The notes: generated from the sequence alone by a model not told the origin. A stretch of DNA of 34,350 nt from Flavobacteriaceae bacterium (GCA_013042625.1 JABDPU010000004.1:1-34350); one strand, 5' to 3'; shown: positions 9,958 to 20,689, counted from the stretch's first letter. Translations and numbers: made by a program.

Positions 9958-9994
9958 GGAAAAAGCTTCATCAAGAGGCTTTTTCCTATTTTTA
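9958..9994 (+). terminator. Rho-independent terminator
   Basis: GGAAAAAGC-(loop)-GCTTTTTCC followed by TATTTTTATA. Confidence 0.8.
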
Positions 9995-10027
9995 TATAAC
10001 AATAACACAACTAACGAAAACAGTTTT

Positions 10028-12187
10028 ATGAAAAGATTTATCTTGCCCGCAATTGCATTGGCGTTCTTAATGAGCTGCAAAACAGAAAAGGACCAAAATA
10101 GAGATATTTCATTGACCTATCCGGAGACCAAAAAAGTAGATACCGTAGACACTTATTTCGGTGTTGAGATTCAAGACCCGTACAGATGGCTTGAAGACGA
10201 CCGAAGCGCAGAAACCGAAGAATGGGTTAAAAGCCAGAACCAGGTAACATTCGGTTATCTGGACAAAATTGCCTATCGTAAAGAACTTAAAGACAGATTG
10301 GAGGCCATCTGGAATTATGAAAAAATCGGCTCTCCGTTTACCGAGGGTGATTTTACTTATTATTATAAAAATGATGGGCTTCAAAACCAATATGTAGTTT
10401 ACCGGAAGAAATCCGGTGAAGATCAGGAAGAGGTTTTTCTTGATCCAAATACCTTTAGTGAAGATGGTACCATTTCCTTAAGCGGATTGAGCTTTTCAAG
10501 AAACGGGAGCCTTGCGGCATACTCTATTTCAGAAGGAGGAAGTGACTGGAGGAAGATTATTGTCATGAATGCTGAAACAAGGGAAATTATCGAAGACACC
10601 TTAATGGATATTAAATTCTCAGGTATTTCATGGTATAAAAATGAAGGTTTCTATTATTCCAGCTATGATAAACCAAAGGGCAGTGAGCTATCTGCTAAAA
10701 CAGATCAACATAAACTATATTATCATAAAGTAGGAACTTCCCAGGCAGATGATCAACTAATCTATGGTGGCACTGAAGCAGAAAAGCACCGCTATATCAG
10801 TGGCAGCGTGACTGAGGACGACCGATACCTTCTCATTTATCCAAGAGTCTCAACCTCCGGGAACAAACTTTATCTTAAAGACCTTGAAAACTCTGGTGCA
10901 CCTTTGGCTACCATTCTTGACCATACCGATAGCGATACCTATCTAATCGATAATGTAGGAAGTAAACTATACCTGGTAACTAATCTTGAAGCGCCTAATC
11001 AAAAGATCATTACCACTGAGGTTTCAAATCCAAAACCGGAAAACTGGACCGAGTTTTTAGCAGAAACCGAGCATGTCCTAAGTCCATCAACTGGCGGAGG
11101 ATATTTCTTTGCTGAATATATGATAGATGCCATTTCAAAGGTACTTCAATATGATTACGACGGAAATCTGGTAAGGGAGGTTGAACTTCCCGGACTGGGT
11201 AATGCCGGTGGATTCGGCGGTAAAAAAGAAAATAAGATCGATTATTTTTCTTTTACAAACTACAATACACCATCAAGAATTTACAAATACGATGTTGAAA
11301 CAGGAAAATCTGAACTGTACTGGACTCCGGAAATTGAATTCAACAGCGACGACTATGAGAGTAAACAGGTATTCTATACCTCAAAAGATGGCACAAAAGT
11401 ACCAATGATGATCACGCATAAAAAGGGGCTAGAATTAAATGGAAAGAACCCGACCATTCTTTATGGCTATGGCGGTTTTAACATTAGCCTTTATCCTTCC
11501 TTTAGCATAACTAATGCCGTATGGATGGAGCAAGGAGGAATTTATGCTGTCCCGAATCTGCGCGGTGGTGGTGAATATGGTAAAGAGTGGCACATCGCAG
11601 GTACACAAATGAATAAGCAAAATGTTTTTGATGATTTCATTGCTGCTGCAGAATATTTGATTGAAAGCAATTATACTTCAACCGATTATCTCGCTATCAG
11701 GGGTGGTTCAAATGGCGGACTCCTGGTTGGTGCAACTATGACCCAGCGCCCTGATCTGATGAAAGTCGCACTTCCCGCGGTAGGTGTTCTTGATATGCTT
11801 CGTTATCATACGTTTACAGCCGGAGCAGGTTGGGCTTATGATTACGGAACTTCTGAACAAAGTGAGGAGATGTTCGAATATTTGAAAGGGTACTCGCCTG
11901 TTCACAACATTAAAGAAAATATTGAATATCCCGCAACACTGGTTACCACTGCCGATCATGATGACAGGGTGGTTCCGGCTCATAGCTTTAAATTCGCCTC
12001 AGAGTTACAAAGTAAACAAACCGGGAATAATCCAACCTTAATCCGGATTGAGACCGATGCCGGGCATGGAGCAGGAACACCGGTGAGTAAAACCATTGAG
12101 CAATATGCCGATATTTTTGCCTTCACGCTCTATAATATGGGATTTGACGTTTTACCGAGTAAGACCAAAGAAAAGCTAAAAGGCTAA
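10028..12187 (+). CDS. Prolyl oligopeptidase family (S9A) lipoprotein
   Basis: Lipobox [49 protein letters not shown]; catalytic [30 protein letters not shown]. Confidence 0.95.
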   Translation: MKRFILPAIALAFLMSCKTEKDQNRDISLTYPETKKVDTVDTYFGVEIQDPYRWLEDDRSAETEEWVKSQNQVTFGYLDKIAYRKELKDRLEAIWNYEKIGSPFTEGDFTYYYKNDGLQNQYVVYRKKSGEDQEEVFLDPNTFSEDGTISLSGLSFSRNGSLAAYSISEGGSDWRKIIVMNAETREIIEDTLMDIKFSGISWYKNEGFYYSSYDKPKGSELSAKTDQHKLYYHKVGTSQADDQLIYGGTEAEKHRYISGSVTEDDRYLLIYPRVSTSGNKLYLKDLENSGAPLATILDHTDSDTYLIDNVGSKLYLVTNLEAPNQKIITTEVSNPKPENWTEFLAETEHVLSPSTGGGYFFAEYMIDAISKVLQYDYDGNLVREVELPGLGNAGGFGGKKENKIDYFSFTNYNTPSRIYKYDVETGKSELYWTPEIEFNSDDYESKQVFYTSKDGTKVPMMITHKKGLELNGKNPTILYGYGGFNISLYPSFSITNAVWMEQGGIYAVPNLRGGGEYGKEWHIAGTQMNKQNVFDDFIAAAEYLIESNYTSTDYLAIRGGSNGGLLVGATMTQRPDLMKVALPAVGVLDMLRYHTFTAGAGWAYDYGTSEQSEEMFEYLKGYSPVHNIKENIEYPATLVTTADHDDRVVPAHSFKFASELQSKQTGNNPTLIRIETDAGHGAGTPVSKTIEQYADIFAFTLYNMGFDVLPSKTKEKLKG

Positions 12188-12192
12188 CGCCC

Positions 12193-14265
12193 TTGAACCC
12201 TGCCTCACTACATACCCTGCTGAATGAACATAATATCAAAGTCCTTCTAACGGATTTTTTTGATACCATTGTCCATCGTATCGTTCATCCAAACTATACA
12301 CAACGTTTATGGGCAAAAATCCTCATCAGGGAATTTGGCTTAAAAGGTTCAATCGATTCTCTTTATTTTACCAGGAGGGAAAGCAGTCTTCATCTTAAAA
12401 AGAGATTAGGGTTGCATGAGGTTGAAATTCCATACGAGGCTCTTAAACTGGAGGTGTTCAATCGACTGGTCAATAACCTGATCATAGAACCCGATCAGAA
12501 GGACCAGTTCCTGAAGTTTTTTGAACTGGCCGATTTGAAATCGGAGCAAGCTGTTCAATTCCTGAATACAGAGGTAGTACAACTGCTTCAAGAAGCCAAA
12601 TCAGAAGGTTTAAAAATATATATTGTTTCTGATTTCTATGGACCAAAACCTTTATTCAAAAAGCTATTAAAACATCATGGCATACAGGATTTATTTGATG
12701 GTGTTTACAGCTCATCATCTTCACAAGCCAGCAAATTCCAGGGTACTATTTATGATCAGATTCTGAATGACCTCAACATATCTCCGGGTCAAATAGTTAT
12801 GATTGGAGATAATAAAAGATGTGATTTTCAAAAGGCTAAAGACAAAGGCCTTCATGCGTCCCTGTTGCCTCATCAGAAATTCTTATTGAAGAATAAGCTT
12901 AAGTCTGTGGGTAATGATAAACGTGATTATGACAAAGTCATTGACAAAACCTATAAGGCTTGCCGCGGAAAAGAAGCTCCACCATATAGCGAGTACATAA
13001 TTTTATTCCAGGTGTTTATTGAGCGATTATATATTATCTCACGCCGATTTAATATTAAGAATCTCTTCTTCGCTTCGCGGGAAGGACTATATCTGAAAAA
13101 ACTATTTGACCTGTATCAGGAGCAATCTTTTTTAGCACCTGATGATCGTATCGGAACCCATTATCTGAGAATGTCGAGACAGGCTGCCTTTCAGATTACA
13201 TATGAGCCCCTTCATAAAGAGGAGTTCAGCTATATGAGAAAGCGTTTTAGGGCATTGAGCATTGAAAAATTTATTCAGAATTTTGCATTTGATAAAGAGA
13301 TTGAGGCGAATATTCTGTTTGAATTAAAAGCAACAAAACCCAAAGAAGCGGTAGATGGATTTTTTGATTCTGATGACTTTAGCCAATTGATGAATCTTCC
13401 TCTATTTCAACAGGCCTATGAGCAAAACCGCAAAAATCAGAAAAAGGCGTTTCTAGCCTACCTAAGCTCTTTTGATGTTGATGTGGACTCGGAAGGAATC
13501 AACATTGTTGATGTAGGATGGGGCGGAACCATGCAGGAAGCCATTTTTAAAGTCTTCGAGGAGAAAATTCCTGTAACAGGATATTACCTCGGGCTCAGAG
13601 AAAATTACAACATTCAGGAAATGACCAAACGATATGGATTATTGTTTTCTATCCATCCTTATGAGGTGTATTCCGACCATATCCTGACTGCCAATACGCA
13701 ACTCTATGAGCAATTGCTGTCAGCAAATCATGGCAGTATATTGGGGTATGATGAAACCGTTGAAAACTTTACTCTAGAAAATTATAAACAAGAAGAAAAA
13801 GAGTTATTTGAAAATCATCTGATGGCACATCAGGAATTCATGTTAAACAGATTTAAGATTCTGCTTAAAGATCTTGATCTTATTTGCTATGACTATAGTA
13901 TCGTCCAGAACAAAATTACTGATCTTGCCTTACGCACTGGATTATTCCAAAATAAAAAGAAGTTAAATTTCATTTCCATTCTTAACAGGGGGTTCATTCA
14001 AAATGTCGGAGCCAATAAGGTGGGGATGGTATACAACCCGGCTAAAGCAGGCGATCTAAAGACACTAATCAAAGAATTTCTAATTCAACCCGAGGCAAAA
14101 TTCCGTTATATCGCCAAACTCAAATCCCTGTTATATGGCAAGAAAAGGATCTATGCGTATTTGCTTCCCATGAGATTGGTTTACTGGTATTTCCTTTTTA
14201 ACCGTTTTGTAAGAGAGAAGATACTTAAGCGACGGTTTTTCCTTAAATACAATTACTTCAGGTAG
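12193..14265 (+). CDS. Large HAD-superfamily protein (COG5610-like), N-terminal HAD plus uncharacterised C-terminal region
   Basis: LLTDFFDTIVHR (HAD motif I), IYIVSDFYGPKPLFKKLL, MIGDNKRCDFQKAKDKG (motif IV). Starts with TTG, 5 nt after the preceding stop. Confidence 0.75.
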   Translation: MNPASLHTLLNEHNIKVLLTDFFDTIVHRIVHPNYTQRLWAKILIREFGLKGSIDSLYFTRRESSLHLKKRLGLHEVEIPYEALKLEVFNRLVNNLIIEPDQKDQFLKFFELADLKSEQAVQFLNTEVVQLLQEAKSEGLKIYIVSDFYGPKPLFKKLLKHHGIQDLFDGVYSSSSSQASKFQGTIYDQILNDLNISPGQIVMIGDNKRCDFQKAKDKGLHASLLPHQKFLLKNKLKSVGNDKRDYDKVIDKTYKACRGKEAPPYSEYIILFQVFIERLYIISRRFNIKNLFFASREGLYLKKLFDLYQEQSFLAPDDRIGTHYLRMSRQAAFQITYEPLHKEEFSYMRKRFRALSIEKFIQNFAFDKEIEANILFELKATKPKEAVDGFFDSDDFSQLMNLPLFQQAYEQNRKNQKKAFLAYLSSFDVDVDSEGINIVDVGWGGTMQEAIFKVFEEKIPVTGYYLGLRENYNIQEMTKRYGLLFSIHPYEVYSDHILTANTQLYEQLLSANHGSILGYDETVENFTLENYKQEEKELFENHLMAHQEFMLNRFKILLKDLDLICYDYSIVQNKITDLALRTGLFQNKKKLNFISILNRGFIQNVGANKVGMVYNPAKAGDLKTLIKEFLIQPEAKFRYIAKLKSLLYGKKRIYAYLLPMRLVYWYFLFNRFVREKILKRRFFLKYNYFR

Positions 14266-14267
14266 TT

Positions 14268-14945
14268 TTAAATCACATTTAATTCGAGAATGTCTTCAAT
14301 ATAGTGATCGGGATAGTTTTCCGACATTCCGGAAAATTTATATGCGTTATTATGAATATTTCGGCCTTTGTCGAGTAAACATATGGTTTGCCAGCCCAGT
14401 TGATTCGGAATGATAAAATCTTTAGCTAGATTATCTCCGATATAGCAATAATCATGTTCAGGAAATTCCTGAAGAATGAGATTAAAATTATGCGGATGAG
14501 GTTTATCGTAGCCCGTTTCTTCTGAAACCAAAATGAGATCAATCCGATCTTCTAGTCCCAGGGACTTAATTTTATTACGCTGGCCGACAGAGCGCCCATC
14601 AGTGATAATTGCAATCTTTCCTTCCCGGACAGCGATAGCTTCCAACAAAGGTTTAACACCTGCAAAAGGTTTGATTTCCGGAAGATGGTTCCTATAAAGT
14701 TCTAACTGATCGTTTATGCTTAATCCATAATGCTTTTCAACGTATTCGAACGCATTGCTCCCGGCCCTGTATAAAGAGAACATTCTAGCCAGTAGTGGCT
14801 GCCATTGCTTTTCCAATGAACGTGCAATAGATTTATATCCAGACCTGAGATAATCGATCTCATTGTAGAGGGTGTCATCAAGGTCGAAGCAGATGACCTT
14901 TTTATCATTAACCTTTATATCCACGTGACAAGATCTCGTTATCAT
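14268..14945 (-). CDS. HAD family hydrolase
   Basis: KVICFDLDDTLYNEIDYL; IITDGRSVGQRNKIKSLGL; CYIGDNLAKDFIIPNQLGW. The track start at 14981 is 5' extended; the ATG at 14945 overlaps the upstream ATP-grasp gene by 38 nt. Confidence 0.85.
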   Translation of the reverse strand: MITRSCHVDIKVNDKKVICFDLDDTLYNEIDYLRSGYKSIARSLEKQWQPLLARMFSLYRAGSNAFEYVEKHYGLSINDQLELYRNHLPEIKPFAGVKPLLEAIAVREGKIAIITDGRSVGQRNKIKSLGLEDRIDLILVSEETGYDKPHPHNFNLILQEFPEHDYCYIGDNLAKDFIIPNQLGWQTICLLDKGRNIHNNAYKFSGMSENYPDHYIEDILELNVI

Positions 14946-15882
14946 ATCGCAGTAAGAGCAAATCCTCCTCCCAGCAATCAAATCGATCCTCTATGGTATC
15001 ATGTTTTAGATATTCCTGAATGATCCAGGCAGGGTAGTTGGCTCCGGCCAGGTAAGACAACGGATAACCACCACCGAAACGGGGATTGATCTCAATACCG
15101 ATGACATCATCGCCATCTTTTTCTTTAAATAGTTGCAGGGTAATGCATCCTCTGGCACCATCAACATGCCCGAGATGGTCCTTAATAAAGTCTATGAGAA
15201 TATTTCTTTTGGTTACGGCCTTGCTAACTTCGCCTTCTCTAACTTCTATTCGCTTTCTTGGTACCACGCACCTTAAGATACCTTGCTTGTCATAATAGAG
15301 GTCTGAAGTGAATTCATCGTATTCCTTTTTGTCATAATACTCAAGGAACATAAGGTTTGAATCCAGCACTTGTTCTTCTAAGAGCTGGTCTGCAGACAAA
15401 ATAGCCCGGGTATTCGAGCTACCACTACCTTCAAGAGGTTTTATAAACAAAGGGATTTCATAATCCTGTTTGGAGTACTCCCTTGCTACTTTAATCTCCC
15501 TGGATTCAAAGAAGGCATGTACAGATCTCTTATTTCTGCAAGTTCTGACAAATTCCAGAGAGGAAATAATAATTTGAATCCCGTGTGATCGAAATTCATC
15601 GGCCTTGCCAGCCAGGATTATCAGCTCGGTGTCAATAGTTGGAATAACCAGTTTGACCTGATATTTTATACAGAGTTCCAGTAAACGATCAGCATATGTT
15701 GGATCTGATAATTTTGGGACTCTAAAACTTTTATGTGCTACATGACAAGCCGGTGCTAAATCTGGATTATAATCAACAGCAAAAACCTCGCCTCCGGGAA
15801 AACGGGACCTTAATTCTTTCTGAAAAGCCTTTAGGAGTGAAACGCGCCTTCCTGCAGATGTGATTAAAATATTGACTTGCAT
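14908..15882 (-). CDS. ATP-grasp domain protein (carbamoyl-phosphate-synthase-large-subunit-like)
   Basis: MQVNILITSAGRRVSLLKAFQKEL; PLFIKPLEGSGSSNTRAI; IGIEINPRFGGGYPLSYLAGANYPAWIIQEYL. Confidence 0.85.
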   Translation of the reverse strand: MQVNILITSAGRRVSLLKAFQKELRSRFPGGEVFAVDYNPDLAPACHVAHKSFRVPKLSDPTYADRLLELCIKYQVKLVIPTIDTELIILAGKADEFRSHGIQIIISSLEFVRTCRNKRSVHAFFESREIKVAREYSKQDYEIPLFIKPLEGSGSSNTRAILSADQLLEEQVLDSNLMFLEYYDKKEYDEFTSDLYYDKQGILRCVVPRKRIEVREGEVSKAVTKRNILIDFIKDHLGHVDGARGCITLQLFKEKDGDDVIGIEINPRFGGGYPLSYLAGANYPAWIIQEYLKHDTIEDRFDCWEEDLLLLRYDNEILSRGYKG

Positions 15883-16040
15883 TAATTATTATGGCCCGTT
15901 GCCAATTTTTGCGATTAAGGAAGTTAAAAATAGATGATTTTTAAATTAAGTGTCTCAGTATTAGACGTAATACCATTAAAATCGATCAGCCCTGGTTTTA
16001 CTTGCAGAATAGCTGTAAAATCATCGTTTTGGCGCACAAC

Positions 16041-17180
16041 CTAATGAAGCATTGATCGTTTATTATAAACCACTCCACGCTCTTTCAGGTAGGACAATAT
16101 AAAGTCGAAACAGTCTTTATGTTTTCCGATAAGTTCAGGAGGAAAAACCCCATTCCCATCAAATCGCTTTTCCAATATCAAATTTACAGCTGCTGTTGCG
16201 GTATAACCGGTTGTCCTCGACATAGATGAAATATTGGTTTCCCGGCAATGTTCATCGTATAGGTCATAAATAACTTCTTGTTCCTTACCTTCAGCATTCG
16301 TGCCTTTTAAGGTGACCCGCATCACCGTAAATTCTTCATCTCCCGGATTGAGTTTCCATTCTTTAAATAAGATTCTGCTACTCATTTCAAGGGGGCTAAC
16401 AGTTTGACCATTAATAACGATTGGTTCTTCACTAAAAAATCCACTTTCTTTGAGAGCTTTTATATATTCTACATGGCCAGGATATCGCAGAGTCTTTTCT
16501 TTCAAATTGGGAATATGCGACATGGTGAAAATTATCGATCTGAGGCCATCCGTATTAAATGACTCAAGAGTGCCCACCTTATCAAATTCAACATATTCGC
16601 AGTCGGTGAGGGCTTCTCTCGTAATGATCTGGCTATGTTCGACATATCTTGCGGGCCTGGTATATTCCTCAATGACATCAACAGGAGAAAAAGGTGCCTT
16701 GTAGCAAAATGGCCATTTTTTCTCTTTAGGCAGCCCTCCAACCAGGCATTCGAAATGGCTGAGCTTCATCAGTTCATTATATCGGCCAAGGATTATGTTA
16801 TCCATTCCCGGAGCAACACCACAATCGACAATTGCTGTTACCTGATTCCTGATTGCCAACTCATTTAAGTCCAGTGCGTTTTCTGGAAAAAATGAAATAT
16901 CTACCACATTTTTACCTGATTCTATAATGATCTTCAGTGTTTGAAATCCCAGGAATCCCGGCACTGCTGATAGCACCAGGTCAAAGGGAGCAATCGTTTG
17001 TCCCAACATATTTTCATCGGTTACGTCTAATTGTTTCAGCTCAAGATTAGGATGGATATTGAGAAATTCATTTAAACGATCTGCGTTATAATCGCAGAGG
17101 CAAACCTTATGTGTTTTAGCGAGATCCAGTGCCATGGCACTACCAACCATACCTGCACCCAGTACAATAACTTGTTTCAT
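16041..17180 (-). CDS. Saccharopine dehydrogenase family protein
   Basis: MKQVIVLGAGMVGSAMALDLAKTHKVCLCD Rossmann motif; VDCGVAPGMDNIILGRY; MSRTTGYTATAAVNLIL. Confidence 0.88.
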   Translation of the reverse strand: MKQVIVLGAGMVGSAMALDLAKTHKVCLCDYNADRLNEFLNIHPNLELKQLDVTDENMLGQTIAPFDLVLSAVPGFLGFQTLKIIIESGKNVVDISFFPENALDLNELAIRNQVTAIVDCGVAPGMDNIILGRYNELMKLSHFECLVGGLPKEKKWPFCYKAPFSPVDVIEEYTRPARYVEHSQIITREALTDCEYVEFDKVGTLESFNTDGLRSIIFTMSHIPNLKEKTLRYPGHVEYIKALKESGFFSEEPIVINGQTVSPLEMSSRILFKEWKLNPGDEEFTVMRVTLKGTNAEGKEQEVIYDLYDEHCRETNISSMSRTTGYTATAAVNLILEKRFDGNGVFPPELIGKHKDCFDFILSYLKERGVVYNKRSMLH

Positions 17181-17311
17181 CGAAAATGTTTTTATTTAAG
17201 TAAACGATTTGATTTCGGGATCGGAGTTTATAATCCCGGTATCCTTATCCAGGGCATTTCAGAAGATCCGTAATTCAAATAGGCCATGGTTTGAAAGATT
17301 TAGGTGAATTT

Positions 17312-17340
17312 ACAAAAAAACTCCGACCATGGTCGGAGTT
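17312..17340 (-). terminator. Rho-independent terminator for the accC transcript
   Basis: Perfect palindrome AACTCCGACCATGGTCGGAGTT followed, on the minus strand, by a T run. Confidence 0.8.
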
Positions 17341-17345
17341 AATTC

Positions 17346-18698
17346 TTATTCTTCTGAAGGAGGCATCATTTCGAAATCCTCCATGAACTTAGTGGTATAA
17401 TTTCCAGCTATATAATCCGGGTGATCCATCAACTGACGATGAAACGGAATGGTCGTTTTAATACCTTCAATTACAAATTCTTCGAGTGCCCTTCTCATTT
17501 TACTGATTGCTTCTTCCCTGGTTTGGGCCGTTGTGATCAGTTTTGCGATCATCGAATCATAATTCGGGGGAATGACATAGCCGGCATAAACATGAGTGTC
17601 TAATCTTACGCCATGGCCTCCAGGTGCATGAAGGGTTGTAATTCGTCCCGGTGATGGCCTAAAATCATTATAGGGATCTTCGGCATTGATTCGACATTCG
17701 ATGGCATGCAGATTTGGTGTGTAATTCTTTCCTGAAATCGGTACTCCTGCAGCAACCAGGATCTGTTCCCTGATCAAGTCGAAATCAATGACCTGTTCGG
17801 TTATCGGGTGTTCTACCTGGATTCGAGTATTCATCTCCATAAAATAGAAATTCCGGTTCTTATCAACGAGGAACTCAACCGTTCCGGCGCCCTCATATTT
17901 GATATATTCGGCCGCTTTTACGGCGGCTTCACCCATTTTCTTCCTAAGTGCATTGGTCATAAATGGCGAAGGCACTTCTTCCGTAAGTTTTTGATGGCGT
18001 CTTTGAACTGAACAATCCCTTTCAGAAAGGTGACAGGCCCGGCCACTGGAATCACCAACAACCTGGATTTCAATATGCCTGGGTTCTTCAATGAGCTTTT
18101 CCATATACATGTCATCATTCCCAAAGGCGGCCTTTGACTCCAACCTGGCAGAATCCCATGCATCTTTTAGATTTTCCGCTTTCCAAACACCTCGCATACC
18201 TTTTCCTCCACCACCGGCAGTGGCTTTAAGCATCACGGGATAACCGACTTCAACTGCCAGCTTTTGACATGCGTCAAAGTCCTCAATTATACCATCGCTA
18301 CCAGGAACACATGGCACGCCAGCGGCTTTCATAGTGGCTTTAGCAGAGGCCTTATCTCCCATTCGGTCGATCATCTCAGGAGATGCACCAATAAATTTTA
18401 TTCCATGCTCTTCACAAATTTTTGAGAACTTGGCATTTTCGGAAAGAAAACCATATCCAGGATGAATGGCATCGGCATTAGTAATTTCAGCCGCCGCGAT
18501 AACACTTGACATTTTTAAATATGACTCAGTACTGGGCGGAGGTCCAATACATACCGCTTCGTCAGCAAATTTTACATGGAGGCTCTCAGCGTCGGCAGTA
18601 GAATAAATGGCTACCGTTTTAATTCCCATTTCCTTACAGGTTCTGATAACCCGAAGCGCAATCTCGCCCCTATTCGCAATAAGTATTTTTTTAAACAT
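17346..18698 (-). CDS. accC: Acetyl-CoA carboxylase, biotin carboxylase subunit
   Basis: [65 protein letters not shown]. Confidence 0.97.
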   Translation of the reverse strand: MFKKILIANRGEIALRVIRTCKEMGIKTVAIYSTADAESLHVKFADEAVCIGPPPSTESYLKMSSVIAAAEITNADAIHPGYGFLSENAKFSKICEEHGIKFIGASPEMIDRMGDKASAKATMKAAGVPCVPGSDGIIEDFDACQKLAVEVGYPVMLKATAGGGGKGMRGVWKAENLKDAWDSARLESKAAFGNDDMYMEKLIEEPRHIEIQVVGDSSGRACHLSERDCSVQRRHQKLTEEVPSPFMTNALRKKMGEAAVKAAEYIKYEGAGTVEFLVDKNRNFYFMEMNTRIQVEHPITEQVIDFDLIREQILVAAGVPISGKNYTPNLHAIECRINAEDPYNDFRPSPGRITTLHAPGGHGVRLDTHVYAGYVIPPNYDSMIAKLITTAQTREEAISKMRRALEEFVIEGIKTTIPFHRQLMDHPDYIAGNYTTKFMEDFEMMPPSEE

Positions 18699-18790
18699 CT
18701 TTGTACGTTTAGAACATTCTGAGTTTAACCCTTTACCTGCTTAAGCGCAATATATCCTAATTGGCTTTTCAGTAGGCGAAACACAAATGA

Positions 18791-19282
18791 TTAAGACGGA
18801 TCGACCAGGAATAATGGCTGATCAAATTCAACTGGAGTGCTGTCATCAACAAGCACTTTTATTATTTTACCTGAAACCTCAGATTCGATCTCGTTAAAAA
18901 GCTTCATCGCTTCAATAACACAAAGGACATCACCTTCGCTTACCATATCACCAACTTCGATGAACGGTGGTTTATCTGGTGAAGGTTTCCTGTAAAATGT
19001 GCCTATAATAGGCGATTTGATGGTAACATACTTCGAGTCGTCGGCAGCTATTTCCTTGCCTGAAGCTGCTGCTGACGGTTCGGCTGCCGCAGGAGCGGCA
19101 GCAGGTGCAGCTGCAATTGCTTGTGACATTGGAGCAGCTACAGGAACTTGCTGTACTATGGTCGTGTCTGAATCCGATCCGGTTTTAATGGTGATTTTTA
19201 TATCTCCCATTTCGAGCTTAACCTCGCTTGCCCCGGATTTGGCAACAAACTTAATGAGGTTTTGAATCTCTTTTAATTCCAT
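18791..19282 (-). CDS. accB: Acetyl-CoA carboxylase biotin carboxyl carrier protein
   Basis: VIEAMKLFNEIESEVSGKI biotinylation motif; Ala/Pro linker; upstream of accC. Confidence 0.97.
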   Translation of the reverse strand: MELKEIQNLIKFVAKSGASEVKLEMGDIKITIKTGSDSDTTIVQQVPVAAPMSQAIAAAPAAAPAAAEPSAAASGKEIAADDSKYVTIKSPIIGTFYRKPSPDKPPFIEVGDMVSEGDVLCVIEAMKLFNEIESEVSGKIIKVLVDDSTPVEFDQPLFLVDPS

Positions 19283-19307
19283 ATCAGTTCTATTTAGTTA
19301 GTTCTAA

Positions 19308-20303
19308 TTAAAGGGTGTATGCCCATTTATAATATATAGCACCCCAGGTGAATCCACCACCGAAGGCAGTAAAGATCAAATTATCTCCTTGCTTTAATTG
19401 CTTTTCATAATCTGAAAGCAATAAAGGCAGGGTGGCTGAAGTGGTATTGCCATATCGATGAATATTCATCATTACTTTTTCGCGTTCGAGTTCAATTCTA
19501 TCGGCTGTGGCATCAATAATTCTTTTATTGGCCTGGTGCGCCACTAACCAAGATACATCATCTTTGGTCATATTATTTCGTTCCAGAATTTTAACGGTTA
19601 CGTCGGCCATATTAAATACCGCATTCTTAAATACCGTTCGGCCATCCTGAAATACAAAATGCTCGCCATTATTCACTGCATCTGTGGTAATGGGATAGGA
19701 AGACCCTCCATATTTGGCATGAAGAAATTCTCTTCCCGAACCATCACTTCTTAAATATTCGTCCTGAAGACCAAACCCCTCTGTATTGGGCTCAAACAAA
19801 ACAGCTCCTCCTCCATCACCGAAAATAATACAGGTTGCTCTATCCTCATAATTAATCATTGACGAATTTTTATCCGCACCGATCAACAAGACCTTTTTGT
19901 AGCGGCCAGATTCAATATAGCTGGCTGCAACCGACATTCCGAACAGAAAACTCGAACATGCAGCCTCAAGATCAAATGCAAAAGCATTCTTTGCCCCTAT
20001 TTCTGTTGCTGCATATGCAGCAGTTCCTGCCGCTTTCATATCGGGTGTGGCTGTTGCAATAATTACCATGTCAACAGACAAAGGGTCTAATCCTGTTTTA
20101 TTTATGAGGTCTTTAGCAGCTTCTATAGCAAGGAATGAAGTCCCCTTGCCGGCTTCTTTTAAAATGCGCCTTTCCTTTATACCTGTTCTGGTGGTGATCC
20201 ATTCGTCATTTGTGTCGACCATGGTCTCCAGAATCTGATTGGTTAGCACATATTCTGGCACATAAGCGCCAACAGCTGTAATGGCTGCTGTAATTTTACT
20301 CAT
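19308..20303 (-). CDS. fabH: Beta-ketoacyl-ACP synthase III
   Basis: NDEWITTRTGIKERR; DLEAACSSFLFGM active-site Cys; VAHQANKRIIDATADR; GNTTSATLPLLL. Confidence 0.96.
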   Translation of the reverse strand: MSKITAAITAVGAYVPEYVLTNQILETMVDTNDEWITTRTGIKERRILKEAGKGTSFLAIEAAKDLINKTGLDPLSVDMVIIATATPDMKAAGTAAYAATEIGAKNAFAFDLEAACSSFLFGMSVAASYIESGRYKKVLLIGADKNSSMINYEDRATCIIFGDGGGAVLFEPNTEGFGLQDEYLRSDGSGREFLHAKYGGSSYPITTDAVNNGEHFVFQDGRTVFKNAVFNMADVTVKILERNNMTKDDVSWLVAHQANKRIIDATADRIELEREKVMMNIHRYGNTTSATLPLLLSDYEKQLKQGDNLIFTAFGGGFTWGAIYYKWAYTL

Positions 20304-20328
20304 GAATCCTTATTTTTGAACAAAAACG

Positions 20329-20391
20329 ATCAAAATTTGGTGTAAAAGCAATCAAATTTGACCAAAATTGAATGTTTTTGATCAAATTTGA
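20329..20391. promoter_or_regulatory. Cluster of TCAAATTTGA-type palindromes upstream of fabH (candidate operator)
   Basis: ATCAAAATTTGG at 20329, ATCAAATTTGA at 20351 and again at 20381 (30 bp apart); TCAAATTTGA is a perfect palindrome; overlapping TTTGATCAAA palindrome at 20377. Confidence 0.5.
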
Positions 20392-20432
20392 AGCAAATTA
20401 CTCGGTTTTTATCTCTAAAAAAAATTAATCAT

Positions 20433-20460
20433 AAAAAAAACGCCCAACATGGAGCGTTTT
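20433..20460 (-). terminator. Rho-independent terminator downstream of rpmF
   Basis: Minus strand AAAACGCTCCATGTTGGGCGTTTTTTTTAT: stem with T run. Confidence 0.75.
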
Positions 20461-20480
20461 ATTCTATGCGTGCATAATTA

Positions 20481-20681
20481 TTATGCTTCTATTTCGTCTT
20501 CGGTGGCATCAATTACAACCTGTCCTCTGTAGTACAGTTTGCCTTCATGCCAATGGGCCCTGTGATATAGATGGGCTTCTCCTGTAGTAGGACATTTCGC
20601 GATCTGAGGCATAGCAGCCTTAACATGAGTACGTCTTTTGTCACGTCTTGTTTTTGATATTTTTCGCTTTGGATGCGCCAT
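20481..20681 (-). CDS. rpmF: 50S ribosomal protein L32
   Basis: [57 protein letters not shown]. Confidence 0.97.
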   Translation of the reverse strand: MAHPKRKISKTRRDKRRTHVKAAMPQIAKCPTTGEAHLYHRAHWHEGKLYYRGQVVIDATEDEIEA

Positions 20682-20689
20682 GATATTAA

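Noticed and set aside
19050-19140. GCT/GCC-rich repetitive tract
   Set aside because: Explained by the Ala/Pro linker of AccB, not a DNA repeat element.
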